From the NCBI GenBank assembly GCA_029224185.1, contig CM055196.1, forward strand, positions 15,364,009 through 15,428,008: a DNA stretch of 64,000 bases, in the 5' to 3' direction. A model generated the notes under the pieces. The model was given only the letters and a program-made list of their open reading frames with translations, was not told the DNA's origin and ran no database searches. This DNA is from Karalla daura. Taxonomy: Eukaryota > Chordata > Actinopteri > Chaetodontiformes > Leiognathidae. Positions 47,449-60,860 of this stretch are shown here, piece by piece; within the stretch, counting starts at the first letter, position 1, and each line of letters starts with the position of its first letter. A program made the position numbers and the translations under genes.

Positions 47449-49515
47449 CTGACTCTCTCTCTGGATAACAAATAAGTTCACTGCATGTCGGTGCACTGCT
47501 CTGGAGGTGTTTCTTCTGCCTCTCACCACCTCTCTGCACTTCCACCTGTCGTCTGATTGCCATGACAGACCTTTACATCTTTATGCTACGTCTGCATCAC
47601 TTCCTCCTCTTCCTCCTCGGTTGCACCATGACAAACTGAGTCAAACAGCATTAGCGCCGCTACCTCCCTGCTCCACTACCCTCTCCCTGATCCTCCGGTT
47701 TAAATTTAGGTCCACCTCAGACCACACACACCATCATTATGTCTTGACTGTGGAGGGGAAGACGGGAGCCGCCGGCCCTGTCTGCGATGCTGAGGGAGCT
47801 CATCATCCCGACTGTGTGGAGCAGCGTGAGCCTGAGCTGCCTGGGACTGTTGGTATTGAGCAGGGAGGAGCGCCCCAGGCACAATCCATCAAAAAGGAGC
47901 TGTTTGCACTGTGGGAATAGACATGAATAATCCATGCTTTCTTTACCCTTTCCTGTGTTACTGTGCATATCCCATTGCATTTGCTGTTTCTACAAATATC
48001 CAACCGCTGCATTAAATTCAACATTTTTCTTCTAGCTAATAATGATTTTGGAATCGTTCGGTCTTTTACTGGACTTAAAAGTGCATTACAGAGAGAAGCA
48101 AAGCTGATACCTCGCACAGAGGGGTAGCCAATCACCTCTTTAGGTGTATTTTAAGCAATCATGTCATGATTTAGAATAGCAAATGTGGTTCTACAGGCAA
48201 TGAAATCAAATGCTTTTTCTTCTCTGCCAATATGAAAAGGAGAGTCCCAGTGAACATTTTCCCACAAAAAGGGAAAAAAAATCAGGACAGGAGTGTGAAT
48301 ACTCCTCATTTTTATTGTCTGTCTGATTAAAAGATGTTTTTTTCCAGCTATCCACTCCAGCTATCCTTTACTATGCCATTACCATTTTCCATGTTCTGGA
48401 TTTTCATTACATTTACATTATAGCTAGTTAGACAGACAACATGGATGCATCGTGCATCTTTCTTTCCCTGCACTCTTTTCCACCTCAGTCTTGGCCCAGA
48501 GTTTGTTTGTGAAGATGAAAATATATCAGTCTCACAACCAGTTCAGTTTCCAGCTCATGCCACATAGCTGCTGCATCTTTAATGGGATGTGACCGTCCAG
48601 TGATCGAGGTTCAGGTTAAATCATCTTGACAGCTTCAGAACTCGTGTGTAAAAGAAAAAAAACTGGCTTTATGGATGAGTCGGGCTTTGGGGGCTTCCTA
48701 GTTAGCATTTTTTTATGGTGGTCGTAAACATTGATTTGTGCCTTTCTGGTAATGGAGGGCCCACTTGAGAGCTCTGAGCCATAATCACTGTTTGTGAAGT
48801 CCTGTGATTCTATTTCATTATTTTTTTTACCCAGTTCCCCAGCGCCAGACGTTAGTCCTACTAACCATCCGTGCGACCTCTTGCCAGGTGAATTATGCAG
48901 TGGATGCTGCAGCTGAGGAGATTTCCTGCCTCACTATTGGATTATGCTTTAATGGACTACTGCCCCACTGTGGCAGTAATATTGCTGTGCCAGACTGCGC
49001 CTGTTTCCTCCCTGTCTCTCTTTCAGCCAGTGATCTGGATCCTTCTTCCCCTCACATCTTTCTCGGCGGGTATAGACACACTTTTCCCCGTCCAACATGA
49101 GCTAGTATATGTATTTATTGTCATTCCCACATTCCCTCCTCTCTCTCTTTGGCTGGTGGACTTAATCCCCCGGATGACGAATTTTCACCCAGACGTGAGG
49201 AGGCGTTCATGGACTCTGGGTGTGAGCAATTATGTCGACAAATCATTTTTCTTTAATTAGATCTTAGAATATCTGATAAGATATCCAATCTCAGTTTTCC
49301 GTTCTCGCAGCCCTGTGCCAGCGAGATGAAAAAGATGCAAACTTAATCAAGCAAAGTGAGAATTTGATATTAACATATTCTTTCCATTGATCTCCGTCCC
49401 ACACCAGGTGGTATCGGATAGCGGGGGTTTAAATGCTGGCACGTGATACTGCATAACTTAAACTGACCAGCCGAGATGGGCCGTGTCTGTGCTTTGGTCA
49501 GTGTGAGGGATTTGT

Positions 49516-49516
<1 letters not shown>

Positions 49517-49557
<41 letters not shown>
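49517..49557. repeat. (TG)n microsatellite
   Basis: About 41 bp, uninterrupted. Confidence 0.95.
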
Positions 49558-49559
<2 letters not shown>

Positions 49560-50129
49560 CTCTGCCTCCATCTTCTTTCTCTTGTGCTCAAATAAATCAG
49601 CCTTGCTTTTAGGCACTGATACAGGCTATAAACTAGCCCAGTGGAGACACACCTACAGCCTTTCAGCCCACTGTGGTTGATATTATCCCTAACTAAGCAG
49701 GTCAGTCAGAAAAAAAAAACCATCCCCAGCCCCTCCTGGCCCGGCTTTTATTCTGCCTCCGTGAGCACTACAATCAATACGCCCTGGTTGTATTGTGCAG
49801 CTGGTGGCCGAGGCATCTTGCAGAGAGGGCAAATGCACAGCAGCATGGGCACATCCTGTGACGCACTAATGCACCTCGGGGCTCTGACATCAATTAAGAG
49901 GGACAATGGACGGCTGGCCCGTGCGATGCAGGCTAAAAAGCCATAATGTGAGAAGCAAATGTGGGTGCATTTGTGTAATGAAAAGGACTGCCATCTCCAA
50001 TTAGACCTCCTCTGACGTGACACTTGGTCACCAAAGTCCACTTGTAGTTTGAGTAATATAAAGCACTAGTTTTGGAAATACCAAAACAAGTGATTTTATA
50101 TATATATATTTCAGAGGAACACTTTAATA

Positions 50130-50320
50130 TTCCATCCAGCCATTGTTCTACCTGCTTTGTACTGTAATCTCTAGTCAGTCCATTGCAGGACACAGACACA
50201 CACACACACACTGTTCACACACACACTCACTCCTAGTGCCAGTTTATAGCCTAAACATACATGTTCTTGGACTGTGGGAGCTGGAGGACCAGAACTCCAT
50301 GTAGACATGCCCCTTAAAAC
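50130..50320 (+). repeat. Fish interspersed repeat
   Basis: Reads ccatccagccattgttctac, cagtccattgcaggacacag, cctaaacatacatgttcttg, gactgtgggagctgga and actccatgtagacatg, the same family as at 32445. Confidence 0.6.
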
Positions 50321-50645
50321 AATGGTGCAAACAACACATGTGCTGTATCACCTGAAATTCCAGTATTCGCTTCTTTGTAATCAAAAGACAGGTGAGACTG
50401 CTACGTTTCCATATTCTACATTTTCTCCATATGTAAATTCCTCATGTTCTTGATGCTAAGCATGAAGAAAGGACACAGCTCTTCTCAGTCATTACCGGTT
50501 TCCAAGCAACTAAATAATGATAGCGATAGAAATCATTACTCTTAACCAAGAAGTAATCTGGTCCATAAACCATGGAGAAAACCTCAACATCCAGACTTCT
50601 TAAGCTTTTGTCCATAAATCTAATTTATGATTAATTTTACATCAA

Positions 50646-50714
50646 AGGTCAGTGGAACAGCATAAAACAGGTCAGAGGGTAAAAGAAGGTTCTATCCCTG
50701 AAGGTCAAAGGTCA
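50646..50714 (+). promoter_or_regulatory. Cluster of four AGGTCA half-sites including a perfect DR1
   Basis: AGGTCA occurs at about 50646 and 50671, and as a perfect DR1 (AGGTCA-A-AGGTCA) at 50702-50714, all in the same orientation within 70 bp. A TGACATCA (CRE/AP-1-like) follows. Candidate RXR, HNF4 or COUP-TF binding region by motif only. It lies 24 kb upstream of stra6. Confidence 0.4.
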
Positions 50715-50885
50715 ACATCATTGTGACATCATCATATTCTTCAAAAACCCAACATCAAAATCACAAAAATGTAATTTTTAAAGAAACAGGATGCATTATT
50801 AATTCCCTTTGCAATATTCTGAATTGGTTCAGTTTTATTATCATTTCACAACAACCAATCTGTTCTTCTCTCCTTTCACAGTGGT

Positions 50886-50886
50886 G

Positions 50887-50918
<32 letters not shown>
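50886..50918. repeat. (AAT)n microsatellite
   Basis: About 11 AAT units. Confidence 0.95.
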
Positions 50919-50919
<1 letters not shown>

Positions 50920-50984
50920 TTAATGGCTGAGGTGTGAGGGTAGACTCGTGTGCAGGAGCTCTGGTGTCACAATATCATTTTCAG

Positions 50985-51086
<102 letters not shown>

Positions 51087-52805
51087 TCTGGCCTGTCTGG
51101 AGACAATCTGAGCTTCCCGGGCTCTGTCTCACCTCTAATAATAGCAAAGCTGCTGCAGAGGTGCAAATGGCGCAACTCGATGTTTTATTTATTTTGTTCG
51201 CTCAAATGGATTTTCTTGCCGAGTGCCAGAACCTTAATCTGCTGCAGGTATGGCGGGTGACACCCACATCATGTTTTCATTTATGCCTCTAGTGAGTGCG
51301 GGGCAGCCACATCACAGACTCTTATTATTCTGGAAATTGGGGAGCAATTCTCTATTTCCTCAGGAGGCATGTTTCCATCACTCAACTCAATGTAAACGGC
51401 GTCTTGATTTGCCTGTCACACAGTGACGGCCAAATTGTAGCATCCTTGTAGCATCTTGTTTTGAGTATATTTTTGGGGTTGGATAATTGAAATAAAAAGA
51501 AAACAAAGGGGCAAAAAAAGGAATACTGTTATAATTGAGGTCATTTCATTGAGATCATTTGATTACAAATGGTTTGACTCCACAAGCAGCAGGATTTTCC
51601 ATGATTGCAGTGATTTTTTTTTCATCCTCCACACCTCCCTGCACCCAGCTGACTTCAGGTATGCTTGTTGCGTGCTCTTTTGGCCCCATTTTAATCTGGC
51701 TCACCCCCCCGAAGTACAATCCAGAGAGACGGCGAGGTGATGTATGAAAAAAGCCTCCTCAATCAAATCAGAAGCTCTGCGCTCCTCTCTAACTGGGAGA
51801 GGATGGGCACGGCCTGGCTCCCGGCCCAGAGTCCTGGCGTCTGGAGAAGCAGTATGTCTTCCTCTCCTCTCTCAGAGCGCTCTGTTTGTCACTCGCTATC
51901 ACCGTCTGTCACGCCACAGAGCGCCACGGCCACACACTCTCCCGCCCGTGCGTCTCTCTGTCCTGTCCGTGATGGCTCAGCCCTCCCTCACACACTCAGC
52001 ACCTCGAAAGGGGAAACATGTCATCCTCCTCTCCTCACGTGGCGCTAAAAAGGCCTCCTCTCCCCCCCGCAGGGACCTCTACTCTTCCTCTGCCGATCGA
52101 TCAGTGCAGCCCTCGTCTTCATTCATCTCCCTACAGCATCTATCTGCCTTCCTGTCTTAGCACCTTTCCATTTGTCTCCAGTCCTGACCGCACGTCCACG
52201 TACAGGCTGAGAGGACATCTCAATAGCTTTAATAGTAATCGATATGTTTGTGTCCCACTCTGTTTAGAATATGAATAGTCAATGCTGGCAGTTTTGATAT
52301 GGATCCAAAAAACAGGACATCCTGTGCTCGGTATGTACTCATTACATACAGTGAGTGGAGTCGCTCCTGCTCACTTTGTTATGCATGCCTCCTGTTTGGA
52401 TTTTCTGCTTTCCCTTGCAGTTCTCCTCCTGCTCTTAGATTGCTTTTCCTCTTCTGCGTCCATCCCCCCACGTGGGGAGTATTGATTGTTCCAGTGCACT
52501 AATTATCCTGCTCGGCCTTGGATGTCTCTGTGAACCACAGTCAGTCTTTGATCGACGTGTCTGCTTGTACTGCTCTTACTGTCGAAAATAAAAAAAAGGA
52601 CAGAATTGAGGGAGTAGGAAGGTTTTGACTCCTGATCTTTGTTTAACAAGTCTTAATCGTCCGGTCCGTCTATCCGCAGGCTCTTCCTGAGCTCTTATCT
52701 TGGCATTTTGGCATCTATGTGTGGGTGTGTATGTATGAGGGCAGTATTTACATATGCGGCCATGCATATGCAATCACTGGGTATGGACAAGTGAGTGTGT
52801 AAGTG

Positions 52806-52808
<3 letters not shown>

Positions 52809-52845
<37 letters not shown>
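52809..52845. repeat. (GT)n microsatellite
   Basis: About 37 bp, running into gcacatgcacgcgc (alternating purine-pyrimidine). Confidence 0.95.
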
Positions 52846-52846
<1 letters not shown>

Positions 52847-53933
52847 ACATGCACGCGCTTGTGGGCAGAAGTACAGGTCGGTACATCCTGCTCTGCCACC
52901 ATCTGTGCTCGGCCAGGCATCAGGCCACTACATGCACACTCACCCTCTCCATACCAACACACAGGTCTGTTTGTGTTTGTGGCTTCATTTAAATATGAAG
53001 ATGTCTTCGGTGACCCCGAACTCAGAGACGCCTGTGGTCGACAGTTTTCAGCCAGGCTCGTGGTCAGCCTCTGTAAGCCTCATCATGTGGCGCCACATTG
53101 GGTGTCTCAACATATCTTACCAATGCAGACATTAGAACATTGTGGCCATTGTAGCTTTACACCATTCACCTCCATTTCACAACACTTTGAGTTTATCTTT
53201 ATTATCTTACCTCATTTTACATGGATTAATAAACATATTTCTATGTGTATATACATGCTCTGTGTTGACCGTGTGCTAGAACATTGTCCCACCTCTTTTA
53301 TAAGATAAAAATTTCCCTTTTTTTGAGCTTGAAGAAAAAAATGCTGGAAGCCTGATTCCAAAGAAACTGGATACGATAATTTGTTAATCATTTTTGACAT
53401 CTCCTCCAAGAGGATTGACCTCATCATCCTCATTGATTTTTTTCTAAATATCTGCTTATTCTGATTCCTGTGACACGCTCCAAACAATCCAGGACGGGAA
53501 CAGCAAAACACTTTTCAAAAAGGTCTGTAATTACGTAGTAACGCTCATCAAACACCCAGAGGAACCACAAACCTTAGACCGAATTACCAAACATGTATTG
53601 GCCCCAGATTACAATTCCAGCAACACCCTGACACCGAATGGATTTCCATGATTAGACTTTCAGTTCTGTCGGTAATTGCTGGGAATAATGGCGGGAGATT
53701 GGGAATCAATAGGGATCTCTGGGGCCGGTGTCACTGCTGACCTTTGCGTGCGCTCCGAGGAGGCGCGGCCAATGACATTTTAGGCTCAGAGGTCCCGACG
53801 GAGGAGCACTCATCGGGGCGGCGTGTAAATGACACTCTTGGCAATCTCTCTGTGTTTCTAAACAGCTCTGAGCCTGGCACGGCATGTAGATGCACCGGAG
53901 CGAGTGTGTTCAACATCAACTATACCTATGCAC

Positions 53934-54083
<150 letters not shown>

Positions 54084-54901
54084 GCACAAACAGAATTTTT
54101 GAGTAGTTACACTCATTGAGTAATCTAACAGAATACGTTACGAACTACCTTCCAGGGCACGTAATTAATCTTCTGTAGTGAAATACGTGTTAAAAGTAAC
54201 CCTCCCAAACGCTGCTGATACACAGTTGCACAGAGACAGGAAATGTTACGAAAGCATCGGAGACAGACTCCGGAAAGATGCAGACATCGCACACATAAAT
54301 AATTCAGCTGTTTGGGCAGTTGAGTATGCAGGGCTGCTTTATAAGTGCTAATGAGGTGAAACATCTGTGTGCCCGGGGCAGATTGTGACCCCTCTCGCCC
54401 CTCTTCCAGCCCTTCTCCTCACTGCCCCTCTCTCTCTCTCTCTCACTCTCTTTCTCTCTCGGTTTTGGCAGACGCCCCCTCTGCCCACCTGCAGGCCTCC
54501 TCCTCCTCTGCGTTCTCTCCCCGGGAGCCGGGCTTAGTCGTCGTCGGTATATGAGGACGCACACCCCGGCGTCGGCGCCATCTGCCAGCTCGCGGCAGGG
54601 CTGCGGCCAGGTGCTGGGCACGCTCTCGCACCAGCTATGCCACAACAGCACTGCCTGCTGGGACGGGCGCCGCCGTGCCAACTGTTGATCGTCATGTCCT
54701 CCCGTGGCCGCCCACGGACTCATTATTAACCTGGGGACAGAGCCACGCTTAATATAGGCTCACAGCTGACTCAAGACGGATTCAGAGTGGGTTTTAATTT
54801 TTGATGAATGCAGATCTGTTCCCCGAAGCTGCTTTGAGTCTTTGTTGTGTGTGTGTTGCTGTGATTCCTCCTCTGGGTTTGCAGCAGGTCTCACAGGTTG
54901 T

Positions 54902-54938
54902 CCCCCCCCCCCCCCACCCCCCCCCCCCACCCTCCCCC
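54902..54938 (-). repeat. Poly-C tract (poly-G on minus)
   Basis: C runs of 14 and 12 bases separated by A, then CCC T CCCCC; G-quadruplex potential on the minus strand. Confidence 0.9.
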
Positions 54939-56884
54939 AGGAGGCAGCTTTCTGTTTCTGTAAGGAGACTGTTTACTGCAGTAGATGCACCGAAGTTGCA
55001 GCTCTACCCCTGAGTCGCTGGTAAGAGTGGGACTAAAGTCAAACAGGCGCAGGGAGAGTGTAACATAAGATAAGTGTCACTGTAGCTGTGTGACATACAA
55101 GTAACAAAATAAGAGCAGTGTTTCTCAAACGTCTATTATATATATGATTGCTCCTTGCAGGTGTGTCCACTGAAGGAGAATCTTTCATCTTTCATCATAC
55201 TTCAGTTTTCTTACCTTACAGATGCATTCTGTAGCAAAAACTTCTCTGAGTTATTTTAATATTTTCCTATTGGAATATGAATGTTTAAATTGACCTTGCA
55301 TGCAAACAACAATTCAAGAATTAATCTTAACAATAATTTGCTGTATCAGTTTCCTTTTTATTTCCCTTTTTCACATGGGTCTCCCAGCAAGTCGTGAGGC
55401 CTCACTCCTCATCTCAGTCACTCAAGAAATATGTGCCCCACTTGCCTGGAGAGGACACTAAAACTACTTTATTGCTCTTTAATAATTGCTTTTCAACATT
55501 TCTATCTTAATGCAGCCCCTTTTATGAGATGGGAGAAAATAACATTTACTAGCTCCTGGGAGCACAGTGACAGCCTGGGATGTGATGTGTTTCACCACCT
55601 ATGTGACCGCTCTGCCTCACTCCTGCTGTTCACCTCCTTTATGGCCTGATTCATTGGCAAGCTGTGGCCCTACGATATTAATAGATCTCCTCGCAGCCAG
55701 CATGACTCTCTTGTGTGTTTTGCTTGTAAGTATTATGTTCCTGGACAATGACTCTCAAAACTGCATTCCTCATTGTCACTTTATGTTGCAAAGGAAGCGC
55801 CGACCTGTGAAGAATTCGTCTCCATAAATGCAAAAAATGAAGAGTTGAAGTCCAAACTTGGCCTTGATCTCAAGGTCACAACGTATAGCAGCGTTTAGGG
55901 CGGACCTCATGCATAATGTATACAATATAGCATTCATTGCTAATTAGTGCTAAAAGGAAAAGATGTCTCCCGATTTCCCCTGATTTGAGTCTCATTTGCA
56001 TAAATATAATGGGGCACAAGAGAGTGCAAAACCCGGCGTCTGTGCTCCCCTCGGGAGGAGGAGAGGTGTTACTAGGATCTGGGTGCACAAGTGATAATTG
56101 TTAGAGAGCTGTTATTCTGACGCTGAGACCACAAACTAGACAGCGTGAAGTGAACAAAGAGACCATGGCTAGCACGCAACGAGGTGGAGATCAGTGAGTT
56201 TGTTTGCTCTCATAATTTGCTATTATTTCTCATTTGACAGGATTCTCGTCGAGTAAATGCTTGTTCTACAGATGTGTAATTATTAGTCAAGACAAATGGC
56301 TCCGCTGATGAGGACAGACTACAATCTAACACCAGTGATTCATCACAGGCTCTGATGGAAAGGCTCTTTAACAGTTGCGCTCCCTAAAAACGGGAATCGT
56401 AAAAAGAGGCTGAATAATGGTGGTGATTTGGGGGGTGGGGGCTGCGGTTTGAGGGAACGCTGATGTATTATTCACAGGGGTGCGGTGGGGTGTGGGGGGG
56501 GACTTAAGTGCCAAATTAATTTGTTTTTTTTCTTTCCAGTTGGACGGCGGAATAAATGGGCACTGTCAGTCGTGCAGTAAAGTGCCGCGCATTCATTTAG
56601 ACAAGTGTTATTGCTGCACGGGAGCGGCGGCACGGTTTCAGCGGAGCGGGCCAGGCTGGTGGGTGGAAGCTGTGTAATTATCTCTGGGTCCTATGATGGC
56701 AATGATTGCTAAAACAGCCAAGTGGTCCCAGAGCACAGCAGGTGTGGCTGCCAGGCTGCAGGCTGGATGGGAGTGCACGCCAGCGTACGGGAGGGCTGTC
56801 ACTGCACAGACCAGCTCCTCCGTTTGGATTTTGTTGATCGTTGATGACATTTGTAGTAGTTCAGGCTGTCCGGCCATTATCTTA

Positions 56885-57000
56885 CCTGCTTTGTACCTGG
56901 ACTTGAACTATGGGAGGAAACCAGAGGAAAACACACATGAGATCATGCAAACTCCACTCAGAAAGTCCCTTGGTTTTGACTCCCAGTCGGTACTATTGCT
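56885..57000 (+). repeat. Fish interspersed repeat fragment
   Basis: Reads tgggaggaaaccagaggaaa, then gatcatgcaaactccactca and gaaagtccct; shares its 3' half with the copy at 42045. Confidence 0.6.
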
Positions 57001-58934
57001 ACTTCAGGGTCTTTCTGTTGACGTTTTGTCAAGTTGTAATTCTGTAAGTTGTAATTCTCATAGTGTCTGGTCTCCTGAGACTCTACTTGGAAGAAGGTGG
57101 ACATTCAAAGCATTTTGTTCTTTCATGATTTTATTAGATTTTTTAGAATCAGATTTATAAAAAGTTCAGTATCTCACGTGTAAATGTAAAAAGAAAGTGT
57201 TTCCAATACAAACATCTGAAAAAAAACACTTCACAACAAACATAGTTTGATGTTAAGATGTTTCCATGAACACTTTTTTATTGCAATATTTATGTTTTGT
57301 GCATTTCTAGGAGTAATGGAAATGCATCTACAGCAAACCACCAAGCAACTGGTAGTAGTTGAGATAGCCACAGTAGATGATGAGCATGAACATATATCAG
57401 CTGTGGTCCTACTCCGACACTCATCTCATATAGTGAAATCATTAAAATTCTCAGCTTGCTGTGTTTCCATGCTCTGGAAATATTTTGAACAAACTAGGGT
57501 TGACAGATTTGGCGAGGCAGGAATTAAAACAGATGTTTCCCTTTTTTTTTCTCCCTCATTTTGCTGCTGAGCAACTCCGACATTGTGCAAGCGCAGAAAC
57601 ACAGACATCTGCTGTGTTTCAAAGGACCAGCAGAACGGAGAATGAATGCCAATGTAGCTGCACCACATTTATCTGTCTGACATTCAGAAAACAAGCTAAA
57701 TGTTCCGCTTGTTTTCTCTGATAGAGGGGAAAGTTTTAAACATGCAGCACGTCCAGTGAGAGGCAGTCAGATAGTGGTCGTGACAGATGTTTGCCAAGAG
57801 ATACGGTTTTGCTCTCACACAGTTTGGACTGACAGACCTTTATTCTAGATGGTTTATTTTCTATTTCCCGTGTCACGTCTCTTTTCCTGTTGACTGCAAC
57901 AGTAAATAGGGACCTTTATGGAAAAGTAATTGTGACCAGAGAGCACGACTTTTATAGATTGACAGTAAACAAACATGACTTGAATTTACAGTCTGCACAA
58001 AATGGAGGTTTTGCACTCTTCGGTGACCAAGTCTCTGCAATGCAAACACTAATGAATCCTAACAGTGGTCATTGCACTGAAATATGCTTTGTACACATCT
58101 ACAGAACACTGTGCTATGTATTTAGATAATGGTTATATTTAGCCGACTTGTTTCCCAGGTAATGGCCAGGTACACCATGTCTTTCTGAGTTAATTGCTGC
58201 TATTGTCTTATAGACTATGTTCTGTTGTGTAGATGTTGTAAATGCTGCAGTTTTCTGCTCCTGCTTTTTCATTGTAACACTGTACCAATGGAGCATTTTC
58301 TGCCCCTGTACAATAAAGCCTTTCTATTCCATTCTGTGTCAACAAGATCTCATTCCTCTCACATGCTTGTCGCCTCAGTTCATCCGTCTCAGAGAGTCTG
58401 TGCGGGATCTGTTCATCATCTCGCTGCTGCGTTGCTGAGGACTCCGTTTGCGATGATCAACACTCGTTCGGCCGACTAATGAGGCGGATTCAGCCGGGGC
58501 AAAGGGTTGGGCCCAACGTCTTTGTTAGACAGGCCTGCAGCCCCCTCTCTCTGCAGCCCGGTCCCGGGGGAGGCTTCACAGACCGCCTAATTGAATCAAG
58601 TACACATGGTGCCTCCCCCTTCGCAGCTCGGCCCCTCCCCGTACCAGAGAGGAGAGAGGAGGAGAGATCAGGCTTTGATGCTTTTGTTCTCCATGGACAG
58701 CGCAGTGGGTGGAGGAGGGGGTTCAGGAGGAGGAGGGGGGGGCTTTGCTGCAACTGGTTGCCTGCTGCTGCTGGATGGAGAAGCTGCTGTCTGCAGCTGG
58801 TCTCTCTGCACTCCTGTGCAGATGCAGCTGATTGGTCTACTGGAAGCTACAACACCATAAACTACCAATCGAGAACCGAGAGAGTTCATTTGTGCACAAT
58901 CAGAGGGTCAGTGAATTACCAACAGAATAAATGT

Positions 58935-59120
58935 CTTGGTGGATAGTCACACAGCCAGAAGGACCTGGGTACGACTTCAGAGGGAAGACGACTTTCTGCA
59001 TGGATTCCTCTCACAGTCTAAAACATGCATATTTAGGCCGATTGGAGACTCTAAATTGCTCCCAGGTGTGAATGTGTGAGTGAATAATGTGGGTTTGATC
59101 TATGTCTTTACCCTTTCTGT
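58935..59120 (-). repeat. Fish interspersed repeat, reverse orientation
   Basis: Reads tctgcatggattcctctcac, then catgcatatttaggccgatt and ggagactctaaattgctccc, the reverse complement of the same family. Confidence 0.55.
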
Positions 59121-60759
59121 GGTAATAAGACTTTTATCACTCTTCAGCTCAAGTACTGAACGCACACAGATCTATACATCATCTGTAATATCATCGTGCC
59201 CATTATCTCTATTGTTTAGTTCAATTAAATGTGCAATATTGGATGCCGATTAAGTTGTTCATCATAATCATTGAACACATTGCATTTTCTTTCCATTATG
59301 TGTATCATATGCTATAAAACTATACTCATACACAAGATCATGTGAATTTTCAATATTTACTATGCTTATCTTGCATTCTGCCACACTTGGCATGTTCTTG
59401 ATGTTGTTTTTATATTGTCATATCCATTCTTTATCAGTCTCTGTCACAAGAATGCCTGGTTCCAATCAATAACCTTATTTAATCTCTATTTGAGCACAGC
59501 TGCATTTCCACAGTGTAATTCATTCCTGGTGGGCAGGTGGCTCAGACGACCTGAGCAAACAGCCGTCCAGGAGGCAGACAGGACGGTGTGACCACGCATA
59601 GCTTAGACTCGTGTAGTTCCTCAGCGACCGCCCGCTCTCTTCCCTCAAACACGCCCGACGCAGGCCGCATGTCCTTGGTGCTCATCGCAGTTCAGCACCC
59701 TCATTTTCAGAGAGACAGATTGGAGTTGTGCTTCAAGGAAAAGTCTCCTTATTAGACGGCCTCCAGATGCCAGGTTAATGAATGAATCCATTTGTGAGCC
59801 AAGCAGTCAAATTGCGAGAGGCAGAGTGCGCTCCGTCGCTGGGACGTATGCAGCCTCGTCCTGCTGGCTGAACTGATTTCTATAAATGTCATATGGTATG
59901 TTTATTTACGTCAGTATGTCTCTCCCGATTCAGCTTAAAACGTTGATCTCACTCACCTCAGATGCCATCCAAAAAATAGGACATAGTCATTGTATTTTAC
60001 AAACTTCTTTGTGGAGAAGAAGGAAATTTGTGAATAAACAATCACATTTGTCTTTGTTTTCAAATATTTTTTGGCATCTTAATTGTACAATATGAGAGCA
60101 ACGGCGGGAAAAGATGAAAAATGCTGAGCTAATAATAAACGTTTATTATTCTTTGGTGATTGTATGTTAGAATATAGTTTGTATTCTGTGTCATGAAATA
60201 GCTACAGCCAGGGAAAATAAGTAGAAGTGTTGAGGATGTCTAAACAATTATCTAGCTGTTGAAATGCCTCTAATGACTTAATAGATCATTTAGTCAGGCA
60301 GACTTTGTCAGATTGGCTGTAATCATCCTAAATGTGAACAACAAATACAGTTTAAGTGGATATGATAAGTATTCAGTTTTTTGACTTCCCATCCACTAAC
60401 TCGATGATTAAGTCGTGCCCGGAAAGCACTACTGCAGTGAACTGGGGTCAGATTTGTCTGAGAGGCTAAAATGCAATTGTGGGGAACAGCTGGATTAGTC
60501 CAGGCGATGTATATCCGCTCCTAATGATATTAGATTTGAGTCTGGAGAATACTTTGCAGCACACGGCTCTCAGTTTGATGAGCCACAGGAAGACCACGCC
60601 CAGATAGTTTCAACTGCACAAGATCCAGTCTGTGTGACACCCACACACGTGTATGGTCACAAGTGTTGAGTTCTGAGTTTTTTAATGAAAAAGAACAGGC
60701 CTCATTGTGAATGAGAAGCCCGTACAATACATACAACATCCCCCAAGGCTTAGTGTGTG

Positions 60760-60860
60760 AATAGAATAGAATAGAATAGAATAGAATAGAATAGAATAGA
60801 ATAGAATAGAATAGAATAGAATAGAATAGTGATACTTTATTGATCTCTAAGGAAATTAGT
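60760..60860. repeat. (AATAG)n microsatellite with retroelement-like tail
   Basis: About 14 pentamer units at 60760-60829, then gatactttattgatctctaa ggaaatt. This phrase is a common fish repeat end (actttattgatccc type), so the pentamers may be the tail of an old retroposon. Confidence 0.7.

Noticed and set aside
52754..53308. 184-codon plus-strand open frame
   Set aside because: It is carried by a (GT)n microsatellite giving Val-Cys repeats, with no conserved features after it.
58479..58946. 155-codon GC-rich open frame and its minus-strand shadow
   Set aside because: Low-complexity Gly/Arg stretch in one frame and Pro in the other, with no splice signals or family match.
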